Shown: positions 54,345-62,531 of the stretch, piece after piece
How positions within the stretch are numbered: the stretch's first letter is position 1
Layout: every line of letters starts with the position of its first letter
Assembly (NCBI RefSeq): GCF_004000745.1
Contig: NZ_BILV01000012.1
Span: 1-64,000, forward strand
Direction of reading: 5' to 3'
Length of the DNA: 64,000 nucleotides
Source: Paenibacillus barengoltzii NBRC 101215
GTDB taxonomy: Bacteria; Bacillota; Bacilli; Paenibacillales; Paenibacillaceae
Notes under the pieces: model-generated
What the model was told of the DNA's origin: nothing
Databases searched by the model: none
The model's input: the letters and a program-made list of their open reading frames with translations, nothing else
Program-made: the position numbers and the translations under genes

Positions 54345-55067
54345 ATGGGGAAAAGTGGGAAGATCGCGTATTTCGTGGCTGTCTTGGGGATCATTATGGT
54401 TTTGCTGTCCTTAGGGGGTGTGATTACCCTTGGTGGTGAGAAGCACGGAGGTTCCGTTCATCGGTTCTTGTCGTCCGGACCGGCGGTTGGTGAGGAAAGG
54501 GCCGTTCCCGGCGGAACCGCCGGGAAGTACCGGATCGTCATTGATCCCGGACATGGCGGGAAGGATCCGGGAGCGACCAGCATGAGCGGCAGAGAAGAGA
54601 AGGATTTTACGTTGGCCCTAGCGGAGAAGGTCTATGAACGACTTGAGCAGGATCCGATGTTCGAACCCGTATTAACTCGTACAAGTGATGAGTTTATCGA
54701 GCTGGAGGATCGGTCCAAGGTCGCCAACGAGCTGCATGCAAATGCATTCATCTCTTTGCATGGCAACACGTATGAAGGGTCGGAGCCAGTGTCCGGCACG
54801 GAGACGTATTACTACAACAGAGGAGACGGCAGTTATGAACTGGCGGAGATGATCCACCAGCATTTAATCGAAGCCTTGGGTTTTCGGGACAGGGGCGTTC
54901 GTCAAGAAGGCTGGAAAGTGCTGCGAACGAGCGAAGTTCCAGCGGTTCTGGCCGAAATCGGGTTTCTGACCAACGCGGAGAATGAGTCGGTCTTATTTAG
55001 TGAAGCGGGGCAGGACAAAGCGGCGCAAGCAATAGTGGATGCGCTTAAACAATATTTCGGAAAATAA
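54345..55067 (+). CDS. N-acetylmuramoyl-L-alanine amidase (Amidase_3)
   Basis: 240 residues, ATG 54345 with CGGAGGAGAAG upstream. One membrane helix at about 8-30 acts as a signal anchor. The catalytic domain has zinc ligands His70 (DPGHGGKDPG), the Glu of the REEKDFTLALA segment and His139 (SLHGN), plus catalytic Glu204 (AEIGFLTN). It cleaves the amide between MurNAc and the stem peptide. No cell-wall binding repeats are present. Size and single anchor resemble CwlD of spore cortex formation, but this identity is not proven. Confidence 0.9.
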   Translation: MGKSGKIAYFVAVLGIIMVLLSLGGVITLGGEKHGGSVHRFLSSGPAVGEERAVPGGTAGKYRIVIDPGHGGKDPGATSMSGREEKDFTLALAEKVYERLEQDPMFEPVLTRTSDEFIELEDRSKVANELHANAFISLHGNTYEGSEPVSGTETYYYNRGDGSYELAEMIHQHLIEALGFRDRGVRQEGWKVLRTSEVPAVLAEIGFLTNAENESVLFSEAGQDKAAQAIVDALKQYFGK

Positions 55068-55070
55068 ACC

Positions 55071-55106
55071 CGGGAGAAACCGCAGGATTACCTGCTGTTT
55101 CTCCCG
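55071..55106 (-). terminator. Terminator hairpin of the VOC gene
   Basis: CGGGAGAAAC (55071-55080) pairs with GTTTCTCCCG (55097-55106) with inner GCAGG/CCTGC closing an ATTA loop. On the minus strand TTTATTTT follows. It overlaps the last codons of that gene and the space after the amidase. Confidence 0.7.
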
Positions 55107-55519
55107 TCGTCATAACTGAGCTGCCATTCAATGCCGTACTTGTCCGTTACATTGCCGTAACAAGGGCTCCAGAATGTTTCCTGCAGCTCCATCTTCACCG
55201 TTCCGCCCTCCTTGAGACGCTCAAACGCGGCGGTGATTTCCTCTCGATTGGTGCTGACCAGCGCCAAACTGATATTCGTTCCAACGGTATAAGGGGAGCC
55301 TGGGAACACGTCGGAGAACATCAGATGACTGCCGCTTACCTGCAGATTGGCGTGCATGACCCGATCCTTTGCTGCTTCGGGAAGCGCATAATCCGGTTCA
55401 GCCGCATGCGCTTCGCCGTAGGTCATGATTTGCGGCCGCTCCACACCAAACGCTTGGGCGTAAAACTCCACCGCTTCACGGCAGTTGCCGTCGAAATACA
55501 AATATGCGTCAATCGGCAT
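55088..55519 (-). CDS. VOC/PhnB-like glyoxalase-fold protein
   Basis: 143 residues on the minus strand, RBS GGAGGAG. Starts MPIDAYLYFDGNCREAVEFYAQAFG, the standard opening of PhnB-type VOC proteins, with the matching second half VTDKYGIEWQLSY. Members are often annotated as 3-demethylubiquinone methyltransferase-like but most have no proven activity. Single gene. Confidence 0.85.
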   Translation of the reverse strand: MPIDAYLYFDGNCREAVEFYAQAFGVERPQIMTYGEAHAAEPDYALPEAAKDRVMHANLQVSGSHLMFSDVFPGSPYTVGTNISLALVSTNREEITAAFERLKEGGTVKMELQETFWSPCYGNVTDKYGIEWQLSYDDGRNSR

Positions 55520-55894
55520 ATCCTTCTCCTCCTCTTAAATAACTCTCGTTGTGCATAGACTCCCTTAAAGCTTACCCAGAATCCACCAACTTGAATCAGA
55601 CACAATCCATAAATGGGATATATTAACTCAAGATTTATTTCACTATTTCCAAAAGACATTCGATGGGAGATAGGAGGAAAATACAGTAAACTAGAGATTT
55701 TTTGTTTACATTACGATAATATAATTCGTAAATTAATATCATAAAGATGTTTTAACTTTAAAATATAATTTCAAACGAATGAAATGAATTTCCAAAAAAA
55801 ATTCACATGGTTTGCTTGTTTTTTGTCAGCTTTGCGCTTAAGATATGATTGCAAGTCTAGTAAATATATCCAAATAGTGAAGTAGGTAATGAAG
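55520..55894. other. AT-rich intergenic region upstream of murR
   Basis: About 375 bases, much richer in A+T than the flanks, with no coding frame that has an RBS. A weak promoter for murR may be TTGTCA (55823-55828) with TATGAT (55844-55849), but the 15-base spacer is short. I see no copy of the murQ palindrome here. Confidence 0.5.
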
Positions 55895-56758
55895 ATGGCT
55901 ATTCATGATAATATCCTGATCAAGATTCGCGATATGAAGGAAAATCTGACGCCGGTCGAGCGCATGGTCGCGGAATATATTCTCGCCAATACAGAAGACA
56001 TTCCCCATCTTTCGATCAAAAGCTTGGCCAAGCTGAGCAAAACAAGCGATGCTTCGGTGCTTCGGTTCTGCAAAACGATGGGATACAGCGGTTACCGCAG
56101 CTTTATCGTCAGTATTTCCGCAGCGCTTGGCTCGATGGACGACGAGCGGAAGGATCAGTACACCGATATCCAACCGGGCGATGACCTGGATACGATCATT
56201 GCCAACATTTCGCGCAACAATATGAAGTCGATTGAGGATACGTTAAGTGTGCTGGATCGCGGCGAGGTTGCTCGTGCCGTTAAAGCGCTTCGAGCCTCTA
56301 ACCGCATCGTGTTCTTTGGGATCGGCGCCTCCGGATTGGTGTGCCAGGACGGGGAACAGAAATTTTCACGAATTAATAAAATGTGCCATGCGTACACCGA
56401 TGGTCATAGTCAGTTGACTGCGGCGACATTGCTTGGCAAAGGTGACGTTGCCATCTTCGTCTCAAACTCCGGTAGTACCCTTGAAATTATAGAGACACTG
56501 GAGATTGCCAAGAAGAACAACGCGACAACGGTCGCCATTACCAAATACAACAAAAGCGAGCTTGCCGATAAGGCGGATATCCTGCTCGGCATCTCCACAC
56601 CGGAGATCACCATGCGCAGCGGGGCGATGGGCTCTCGGATTGCGATGCTGACGATCATAGACATGCTGTTTGCCGGAGTGGCCAGTGCAGAATATCAACA
56701 TGTGAAGAAGTATTTGACCAAGACGCATAGTATTTTAGCCGCGAAGCACAAAAGATAA
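55895..56758 (+). CDS. murR: MurR/RpiR family transcriptional regulator
   Basis: 287 residues from ATG 55895 (AGTAGG eight bases upstream); ATG 55889 is the alternative. N-terminal RpiR-type helix-turn-helix (LTPVERMVAEYILAN, IKSLAKLSKTSDASVLRFCKTMGYSGYRSF), then a C-terminal SIS domain from about residue 125 (IVFFGIGASG, ISGS-like FVSNSGSTLEIIE). SIS regulators bind phosphosugars. Location next to murQ points to MurNAc-6-P as effector, as for E. coli and B. subtilis MurR. It is followed by its own terminator, so murQ has a separate promoter. Confidence 0.85.
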   Translation: MAIHDNILIKIRDMKENLTPVERMVAEYILANTEDIPHLSIKSLAKLSKTSDASVLRFCKTMGYSGYRSFIVSISAALGSMDDERKDQYTDIQPGDDLDTIIANISRNNMKSIEDTLSVLDRGEVARAVKALRASNRIVFFGIGASGLVCQDGEQKFSRINKMCHAYTDGHSQLTAATLLGKGDVAIFVSNSGSTLEIIETLEIAKKNNATTVAITKYNKSELADKADILLGISTPEITMRSGAMGSRIAMLTIIDMLFAGVASAEYQHVKKYLTKTHSILAAKHKR

Positions 56759-56776
56759 AGGAAACAAGCTTACATC

Positions 56777-56811
56777 AGACATTGGATCCTGACGATCCGA
56801 TGTCTTTTTTT
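56777..56811 (+). terminator. Rho-independent terminator of murR
   Basis: AGACATTGGATC (56777-56788) pairs with GATCCGATGTCT (56794-56805, one G-U), then a run of T to 56811. Confidence 0.88.
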
Positions 56812-56873
56812 GTTGAAAAAAGGAGTAAAAAATCAAAAATATACTACACAGTAAAATTTTATTTCAAAATCTA

Positions 56874-56903
56874 TTGACGTGGTAAAGTTTACCACCGTAA
56901 ACT
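56874..56903 (+). promoter_or_regulatory. murQ operon promoter with embedded 17-bp palindromic operator
   Basis: -35 TTGACG (56874-56879), 18-base spacer, -10 TAAACT (56898-56903). The spacer is filled by the palindrome GTGGTAAAGTTTACCAC (56879-56895), two perfect 8-base arms around a single G. A repressor bound here would block polymerase. MurR is the obvious candidate. Confidence 0.72.
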
Positions 56904-56960
56904 AAGACTCAAGTAAAGGGTGGATCAAACCAGATCATCAGTGAGGAGAATGAAGACGCC

Positions 56961-57875
56961 ATGGAAGAATACTATGCTGGGCTGACGACGGAGGCTATCA
57001 ACCAAAATACGCTAAGGATTGATGAATGCTCAACCGAAGAAATGCTGCGTCTTATGAATCGGGAGGATGCCACGGTACCCGCCTCTGTGGCTGCGGAAAT
57101 TCCGCAGATTACCAAGGCGGTGGATACGCTGCACCAACTGCTGAAGCAGGGGGGGAGAATGTTTTATATCGGGGCAGGGACTTCGGGCAGATTGGGGGTG
57201 CTGGATGCTTCGGAATGTCCACCAACCTTCGGCGTTGATCCTGAGCTGGTGCAAGGGCATATCGCCGGTGGAGACATCGCTTTAAGAGCAGCGGTCGAAG
57301 GTTATGAGGATAACGAGGAGGAGGGGATGGCATTAATTGAACGGCTTGGGGTGACGAACAAGGATGCAGTGATCGGTATTTCGGCCAGCGGCAGCGCCGG
57401 CTTCGTCATTGCGAGCTTGAAGAAAGCTGCTGAGCTGGGGGCAACGACCATTGGCATCGTCAACAACAAGGCATCCAAGCTGGAGGCAGTCTGCGATATT
57501 TGTATCTCACCTGTGGTAGGACCAGAAGCAATTATGGGCTCTACCCGTCTGAAGGCAGGAACGGCACAGAAGCTGGTGCTGAACATGCTCACGACCTGCA
57601 CGATGGTGAAGCTGGGGAAGACGTACAATAACCTGATGGTGGACTTGAAGGCGAGCAACAAGAAGCTGTATGACCGTTCTATCCGCATCCTCAAAATCGC
57701 CACCGGTGTCGACAGTGCCACCGCAGCGAAAGTGCTGGAGGAGGCATCACTGAACTGCAAGCTTGCGATCCTGATGATCAAGACGGGGATGGAGGCCAAG
57801 GAGGCTGAGCGTCGATTAACCGAGTGTGACGGAAATCTCAAGCTGGCGATTCGCACACAAAACAAAGTGGTTTAA
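56961..57875 (+). CDS. murQ: N-acetylmuramic acid 6-phosphate etherase
   Basis: 304 residues, ATG 56961; the nearest RBS GAGGAG (56943-56948) is 12 bases away, rather far, but no other in-frame start fits. SIS domain with FYIGAGTSGRLGVLDASECPPTFG-type P-loop region (residues about 67-90), ISASGSAGFVIASL, and the closing UBA-like CKLAILMIKTGMEAKEAERRL. The enzyme cleaves the lactyl ether of MurNAc-6-P to give GlcNAc-6-P and D-lactate. First gene of the importer/recycling operon that runs to the window end. Confidence 0.96.
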   Translation: MEEYYAGLTTEAINQNTLRIDECSTEEMLRLMNREDATVPASVAAEIPQITKAVDTLHQLLKQGGRMFYIGAGTSGRLGVLDASECPPTFGVDPELVQGHIAGGDIALRAAVEGYEDNEEEGMALIERLGVTNKDAVIGISASGSAGFVIASLKKAAELGATTIGIVNNKASKLEAVCDICISPVVGPEAIMGSTRLKAGTAQKLVLNMLTTCTMVKLGKTYNNLMVDLKASNKKLYDRSIRILKIATGVDSATAAKVLEEASLNCKLAILMIKTGMEAKEAERRLTECDGNLKLAIRTQNKVV

Positions 57876-57905
57876 CACGATTATCCAGGGGGAGGATTTT
57901 TGGCG

Positions 57906-59360
57906 ATGAGAAAAATGCATGTATGGGCATCTGTATTGGCATTAACCATGTCGATCAGCTTATTGACGGCATGCGGGTCGGGGAACAAAGCCGCAAACGG
58001 CGGCGATTCCGCGACTCCCAACAACACCAATAGCTCCGCTGAAGCGCCTGCCGAGGCCAAAGACACGATCACTGCGTTACTTCCGCCGGTTTCAGGCAAC
58101 TTCCAAAGTCGTTTTGAGGAAATCGAGAAAGATTTTAACGCCCTGTATCCCAATTTGACTTTAAAAATTGAACCGGCAAGCTGGGAGGACATGACGCAAA
58201 AGCTGGATACGCAGGTGAATGCCGGCAGTCCCCCGGATATTGCCTTTATTGGCTCGGACGGAATTTCCAAATACGTGCAGCAGGGGATGTTAATGGACAT
58301 CACCGATACCGTAACCCCGGAAATGGTCGCGGATTTTGACCCGACACCGCTTGAGTACATGAAGAAAGCGGATGGACTGTACGGGTTCCCGGCCTATATG
58401 GAAGTTCACGCCCTTGGCGGCAACAAGCAATTCCTTGAAGAAGCAGGGATTGATTGGAAAAGCGTACAGCAAAACGGTTGGACATACGAAGAGTTCCGTG
58501 AAGCGATCAAAAAAGGCGTCGTGAAGGAAGGCGATACGATCAAACGGTACGGCTTCGTGTTCGCAACTGCCGGGGTGACGGCTAAGGATTATCTGAACAT
58601 CCTCATCAAAAATGCCGGGATGCCTGCTGCATTCACCAAAGACTTAAAATTTGCTTACACCAGCAAAAATTATTTGGAAGTGTTGAAGGCGGTACGGCAA
58701 ATGATTGATGACGGCTCGATGCCGAAGGAACTGAGTTCCGTCGATGCCGGCAAACGCTGGAACATGTTCCTGACCGGACAAACGATGATTACCGGGAAAG
58801 GGCTGGCCACCTTCGAGAACTCGGCAAATCAAAACAATGAGAAGCTGAAGGCTAATGACGGCAGTGCGGTCGCTGGCAGCATTCCGGTTGAGTACATTGT
58901 CCTTCCTGTCCCCACGTTCCTGGGCCAAGAGCCGGTCTCCAGCACAGTCGTGGACGGTTATGTCACCTTCCGCGGCAAGAAGGAGCCCACCGCCGAGCAT
59001 AAAGCTAATGTCGTGAAGGCGGCCTACTATCTGGCCAGCGGCAAAGTAGCGGCATTGACGAACAATGACCTGTTTGCGGCGCACATTACCAAGAGCGGAA
59101 GAGAAGCGGCGAAGGACCTGACGGTGAACCGGAATCCGGATAACGTTGCCGCAGTCGAAACTTTGTTATCCCACGCCAATCCGGCACGTCCGGATATCCC
59201 GGTGGAGCTTGGCGCCCAGGCGATCAAGCTGGAGGATGAAGTGATCATTCCGAAGCTGCAAGCTTTGTTGGCTGATGAGATTACGCCGGAGGAAATGTAC
59301 GAAGCTGTCAAAAAAGAAGCGATCAAGATGTTTGGGGAAGACGGCGTAGTGATCGACTAA
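57906..59360 (+). CDS. Sugar ABC transporter substrate-binding lipoprotein (CUT1 type)
   Basis: 484 residues from ATG 57906, with GGGGGAGGA ten bases upstream; TTG 57900 is too close to it. Lipobox L-T-A-C with Cys23 and a Gly/Asn/Ser/Ala linker. The mature part is a family-1 binding protein: ITALLPPVSGNFQSRF, NAGSPPDIAFIGSDG, and a long C-terminal lobe. It lies between murQ and two MalFG-type permeases, so its ligand is probably MurNAc, anhydro-MurNAc or a MurNAc-GlcNAc disaccharide. The ligand is inferred from context. Confidence 0.88.
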   Translation: MRKMHVWASVLALTMSISLLTACGSGNKAANGGDSATPNNTNSSAEAPAEAKDTITALLPPVSGNFQSRFEEIEKDFNALYPNLTLKIEPASWEDMTQKLDTQVNAGSPPDIAFIGSDGISKYVQQGMLMDITDTVTPEMVADFDPTPLEYMKKADGLYGFPAYMEVHALGGNKQFLEEAGIDWKSVQQNGWTYEEFREAIKKGVVKEGDTIKRYGFVFATAGVTAKDYLNILIKNAGMPAAFTKDLKFAYTSKNYLEVLKAVRQMIDDGSMPKELSSVDAGKRWNMFLTGQTMITGKGLATFENSANQNNEKLKANDGSAVAGSIPVEYIVLPVPTFLGQEPVSSTVVDGYVTFRGKKEPTAEHKANVVKAAYYLASGKVAALTNNDLFAAHITKSGREAAKDLTVNRNPDNVAAVETLLSHANPARPDIPVELGAQAIKLEDEVIIPKLQALLADEITPEEMYEAVKKEAIKMFGEDGVVID

Positions 59361-59373
59361 CCAATGGAGGATC

Positions 59374-59417
59374 GGATAGCCGTGGGGAAGGTCTGCGGCT
59401 ATCCGAACCGTTTTTTT
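59374..59417 (+). terminator. Attenuator hairpin between binding-protein and permease genes
   Basis: GGATAGCCG (59374-59382) pairs perfectly with CGGCTATCC (59396-59404), followed after GAACCG by seven T (59411-59417). Likely partial termination, giving more binding protein than permease. Confidence 0.7.
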
Positions 59418-59444
59418 ACACTAGCGAAAAGGAGTTTGGACACG

Positions 59445-60368
59445 ATGGCCCAGTTGGCAAAAATGCGGACGACAGGCCCAACCAAGAAGAAAATGCTGCG
59501 GATCAAAGGTGACACGAGCTGGGCATACGCTTTTATCGCCGTGGCGCTGGTCGTCTACGCCGTATTTACCGCCTATCCTGTTGTCAGCGCTTTGATTATC
59601 AGTTTTCAGGAATACAAACCGCTGGGTTCCCAGTTTGTCGGATGGGAGAATTATGCAAATACCTTCACTGACAGCTTATTTTGGAAATCGATCAAGAACA
59701 CGATTGTTTATACTGTTTTAACTGTTCCGGTTTCTTTGTTCCTGTCTTTTGTGATCGCCATCATGATCCATCCGCTGCGTAAAGGAATGCAAACGACCTT
59801 TAAAGCGATCTATTATTTGCCGGCGGTGGCATCCGGTGTAGCCCTGTCGGTTGTCTGGCTCTGGATCTTTGATCCAATGACGAGCGGGATCTTAAACCAG
59901 CTGCTGGGCTTGTTTGGCATCACGAACCAGAACTGGCTGGGCTCCAGCTCAACGGCGATGTTCTCGCTGGTGTTGATGGCCTGGCTGTCCAGTCACGGCA
60001 CGAGCATTATCATCTATTTGGCGGCGCTGCTTGGCATTGATCACAGTTACTATGAAGCGGCGGAGCTGGATGGGGCATCGTTCCTCCAGAAGATCTGGTA
60101 CATTGTAATTCCCTGCCTTAAGCCAACAACGTTGTTCCTGCTGGTGACCGGCGTAATCGGTTCTTTCCAGGTGTTCCAGAACGCTTATCTGATGACTGGA
60201 GGCGGTCCGGATAACGCGACCACGATGGTGGGGTTGCTGATTTTTAACAATGCCTTCAAGTATTTTGAATTCGGAGAGGCGGCGGCACAATCCTTGATTC
60301 TAACGGTGATTATTGCAAGCATTTCCCTGCTCCAGTTCAAATTTATGGGCAACGACATCGAATATTAG
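59445..60368 (+). CDS. Sugar ABC transporter permease 1 (MalF type)
   Basis: 307 residues from ATG 59445, with AAAGGAG about ten bases upstream. The in-frame ATG 59364 lies inside the attenuator hairpin and is rejected. Six membrane helices, with the EAA cytoplasmic loop EAAELDGASFLQKIWYIVIP and the MalF-typical MTGGGPDNATT near the C-terminus. It pairs with the next permease. The ATPase is not encoded here; a shared MsmX-type ATPase elsewhere would be usual in Firmicutes. Confidence 0.92.
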   Translation: MAQLAKMRTTGPTKKKMLRIKGDTSWAYAFIAVALVVYAVFTAYPVVSALIISFQEYKPLGSQFVGWENYANTFTDSLFWKSIKNTIVYTVLTVPVSLFLSFVIAIMIHPLRKGMQTTFKAIYYLPAVASGVALSVVWLWIFDPMTSGILNQLLGLFGITNQNWLGSSSTAMFSLVLMAWLSSHGTSIIIYLAALLGIDHSYYEAAELDGASFLQKIWYIVIPCLKPTTLFLLVTGVIGSFQVFQNAYLMTGGGPDNATTMVGLLIFNNAFKYFEFGEAAAQSLILTVIIASISLLQFKFMGNDIEY

Positions 60369-60389
60369 CGTGGGAGGGAGGATGAACCC

Positions 60390-61250
60390 ATGGCACTATA
60401 CAGTAATCATACCGGCCATCCATACGTGAGGCGAATCCGCAACGCAGGGCTCATGATCGTTCTTCTGCTTTTTGCGCTGGCGACGCTGTTTCCGATCTAC
60501 TTCATGATCATTTCCTCCTTCGGTGATCCTGTGGAAGCGGGGGCCTTAAGCTATTCGTTGTGGCCGGGCAAAATATCGCTGGATTCCTACAAGTTTTTCT
60601 TCGACTATAGCGAGTATTCCTATCGCTGGTTGTTGAATTCGCTAATTGTGGCGACCAGCGTGATGGTGTCGAATGTCCTCTTTGCGACCTTGGCGGGTTA
60701 CGCCTTCTCCAAAATCCGTTTTCGCGGCAGATCGCTGTTGTTTTCGATCATGCTCTGCGCGATGATGATTCCGTATCAAGTGACTCAGGTGCCGCTTTAC
60801 ATTTTGATCGTGAACGTATTTCAGATTGAAAATACGTACGGTGCGTTGATTATGCCTGGTCTTGTCACCGTATTTAACATCTTTCTTGCCAAGCAGTTCA
60901 TGACTTCCATTCCGTCCGAAATTTTAGAATGCGCGAAGGTGGAAGGCTGCAACCAGCTTCAGATGTTCACGAAGATCGTTCTCCCTCTCTCCAAAACCGT
61001 GATGGCGGTCATGGCCATTCTCACCTTTATGGATAGCTGGAACACGTTCTTCTGGCCGTTTCTGGTTACGAACACGATGGACATGCAAACGATTCAGGTA
61101 GGGCTCAAAAACTTCCGTTTCGCGAACACCACGTATTTCGCTCCGATGATGGCGGGGGCGACGATCTCGGCCTTGCCGATGTTCATCTTGTTCTTCAGCT
61201 TGCAAAAATATTTCCTGGAAGGCGTCACGGTTGGCGCGGTGAAGGGATGA
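60390..61250 (+). CDS. Sugar ABC transporter permease 2 (MalG type)
   Basis: 286 residues, ATG 60390 with GGGAGGGAGGA upstream. Six membrane helices, the EAA loop variant ECAKVEGCNQLQMFTKIVLP and the conserved MIPYQVTQVPLYI segment. The C-terminus QKYFLEGVTVGAVKG is typical of MalG proteins. It completes the importer with the preceding permease and binding protein. AnmK follows 16 bases later. Confidence 0.93.
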   Translation: MALYSNHTGHPYVRRIRNAGLMIVLLLFALATLFPIYFMIISSFGDPVEAGALSYSLWPGKISLDSYKFFFDYSEYSYRWLLNSLIVATSVMVSNVLFATLAGYAFSKIRFRGRSLLFSIMLCAMMIPYQVTQVPLYILIVNVFQIENTYGALIMPGLVTVFNIFLAKQFMTSIPSEILECAKVEGCNQLQMFTKIVLPLSKTVMAVMAILTFMDSWNTFFWPFLVTNTMDMQTIQVGLKNFRFANTTYFAPMMAGATISALPMFILFFSLQKYFLEGVTVGAVKG

Positions 61251-61266
61251 ACCTGGAGGTGAGGGG

Positions 61267-62484
61267 ATGGGACGTCCTCGCGGAACTTCTGCGGCTTACC
61301 GCTATGCGGTAGGTTTGATGTCAGGAACCTCGGTCGATGGCATCGATGCTGCTGTGATCGCCATTCGCGGTGACCTAGATGGAAGTGAAAAACCGGAAGT
61401 CCGATTGGTAGCGTACGAAAACACGCCATATTCAGATCAGGTTCGGGCAGAGATCTTTGCCATGTTTGATCCCCGGCAAGCGACGATCGACCGGGTAGGT
61501 CGTCTGAACGTGTGGCTGGGTGAGTTGTTCGCCCAAGCGGCGCTGGCGGTGATTCGGAAAGCCGGGTTAACTCCCGGTGAAATCGCCTGGATTGGCTCCC
61601 ATGGCCAAACCATTTATCATGCGCCGAACGCGAGCCTCGTGGAGGGCCTCGATTTACGGTATACCGTTCAAATCGGGGAAGGGGCGGTGATTGCAGCCCG
61701 GACAGGAATCCCTTGCGTCTCTGATTTTCGCGTCGCAGATATGGCCGTGGGAGGCCAAGGAGCTCCGCTGGTACCATATACGGAATATTTGCTGTATCGT
61801 GAGGAGAAGCGGACGCTGCTGTTGCAAAATATCGGAGGGATCGGAAATATGACCGTTCTTTCCCAGAACTGTCGATCAGATGAGGTGTATGCATTTGATA
61901 CGGGGCCCGGGAACGTATTGATCGATGGTGTGGTGACGCGTCTGACTGGAGGCGCAGCCACGATGGATGTTGGCGGAAGTCTGGCCCGGCGCGGCCAAGT
62001 GCATGCCAGGCTGCTTGAAGAATTAATGCAGGAGCCTTACTACGAGCAGCCGATTCCGAAGTCAACCGGACGAGAGCTGTTTAATGCGGCCTACATTGAC
62101 CGTCTGTTAGAGTACCAGGCACGGTATGGTCTTTCAGCAGAGGATCTGGTGGCTACGGTCACCCGGCTTACGGCCTGGACGATTGGTGAAGGATATCGCC
62201 GGTTTGTTCGGGCCCAGCATGCAGCCGATGTGTTGATTGTTGGGGGAGGCGGGAGCTATAACCCAGTGCTGATGAGCATACTGGCGGACGAGATGAACGC
62301 GATGGGGGTTGCTGTGATGACGCAGGAAGAGCTGGGCTTTCACAGCGACGCCAAAGAGGCGGTAGCGTTTGCGTTATTAGCGGGCTGCACGCTGGATGGG
62401 GTGCCGAACAATCTCCCGCGGGTCACCGGCGCCGCTCATCCCGTGGTGATGGGGAAGATCAGCTATTCAGTTCCCAAGCGGTAA
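61267..62484 (+). CDS. anmK: Anhydro-N-acetylmuramic acid kinase
   Basis: 405 residues, ATG 61267 with GGAGGTGAGG upstream. The hallmark GLMSGTSVDGIDAA is near residue 17, followed by IGSHGQTIYH, PCVSDFRVADMAVGGQGAPL and FDTGPGNVLID, all AnmK. The enzyme opens the 1,6-anhydro ring and phosphorylates, giving MurNAc-6-P for MurQ. Anhydro sugars come from lytic transglycosylases. Length is slightly above the 370-390 usual because of a short N-terminal extension. Confidence 0.95.
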   Translation: MGRPRGTSAAYRYAVGLMSGTSVDGIDAAVIAIRGDLDGSEKPEVRLVAYENTPYSDQVRAEIFAMFDPRQATIDRVGRLNVWLGELFAQAALAVIRKAGLTPGEIAWIGSHGQTIYHAPNASLVEGLDLRYTVQIGEGAVIAARTGIPCVSDFRVADMAVGGQGAPLVPYTEYLLYREEKRTLLLQNIGGIGNMTVLSQNCRSDEVYAFDTGPGNVLIDGVVTRLTGGAATMDVGGSLARRGQVHARLLEELMQEPYYEQPIPKSTGRELFNAAYIDRLLEYQARYGLSAEDLVATVTRLTAWTIGEGYRRFVRAQHAADVLIVGGGGSYNPVLMSILADEMNAMGVAVMTQEELGFHSDAKEAVAFALLAGCTLDGVPNNLPRVTGAAHPVVMGKISYSVPKR

Positions 62485-62531
62485 TTCGACGGTCGGTCAA
62501 CGTGCAATTGTAGAGAGGGGATGTTAATAGG

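Noticed and set aside
59364-59444. N-terminal extension of sugar permease 1
   Set aside because: The stretch is the attenuator hairpin; ATG 59445 has a proper RBS and gives a normal-length MalF protein.
61094-62065. Minus-strand frame (323 codons) opposite permease and anmK
   Set aside because: Low-complexity Arg/Pro/Ser composition and antisense to two certain genes.
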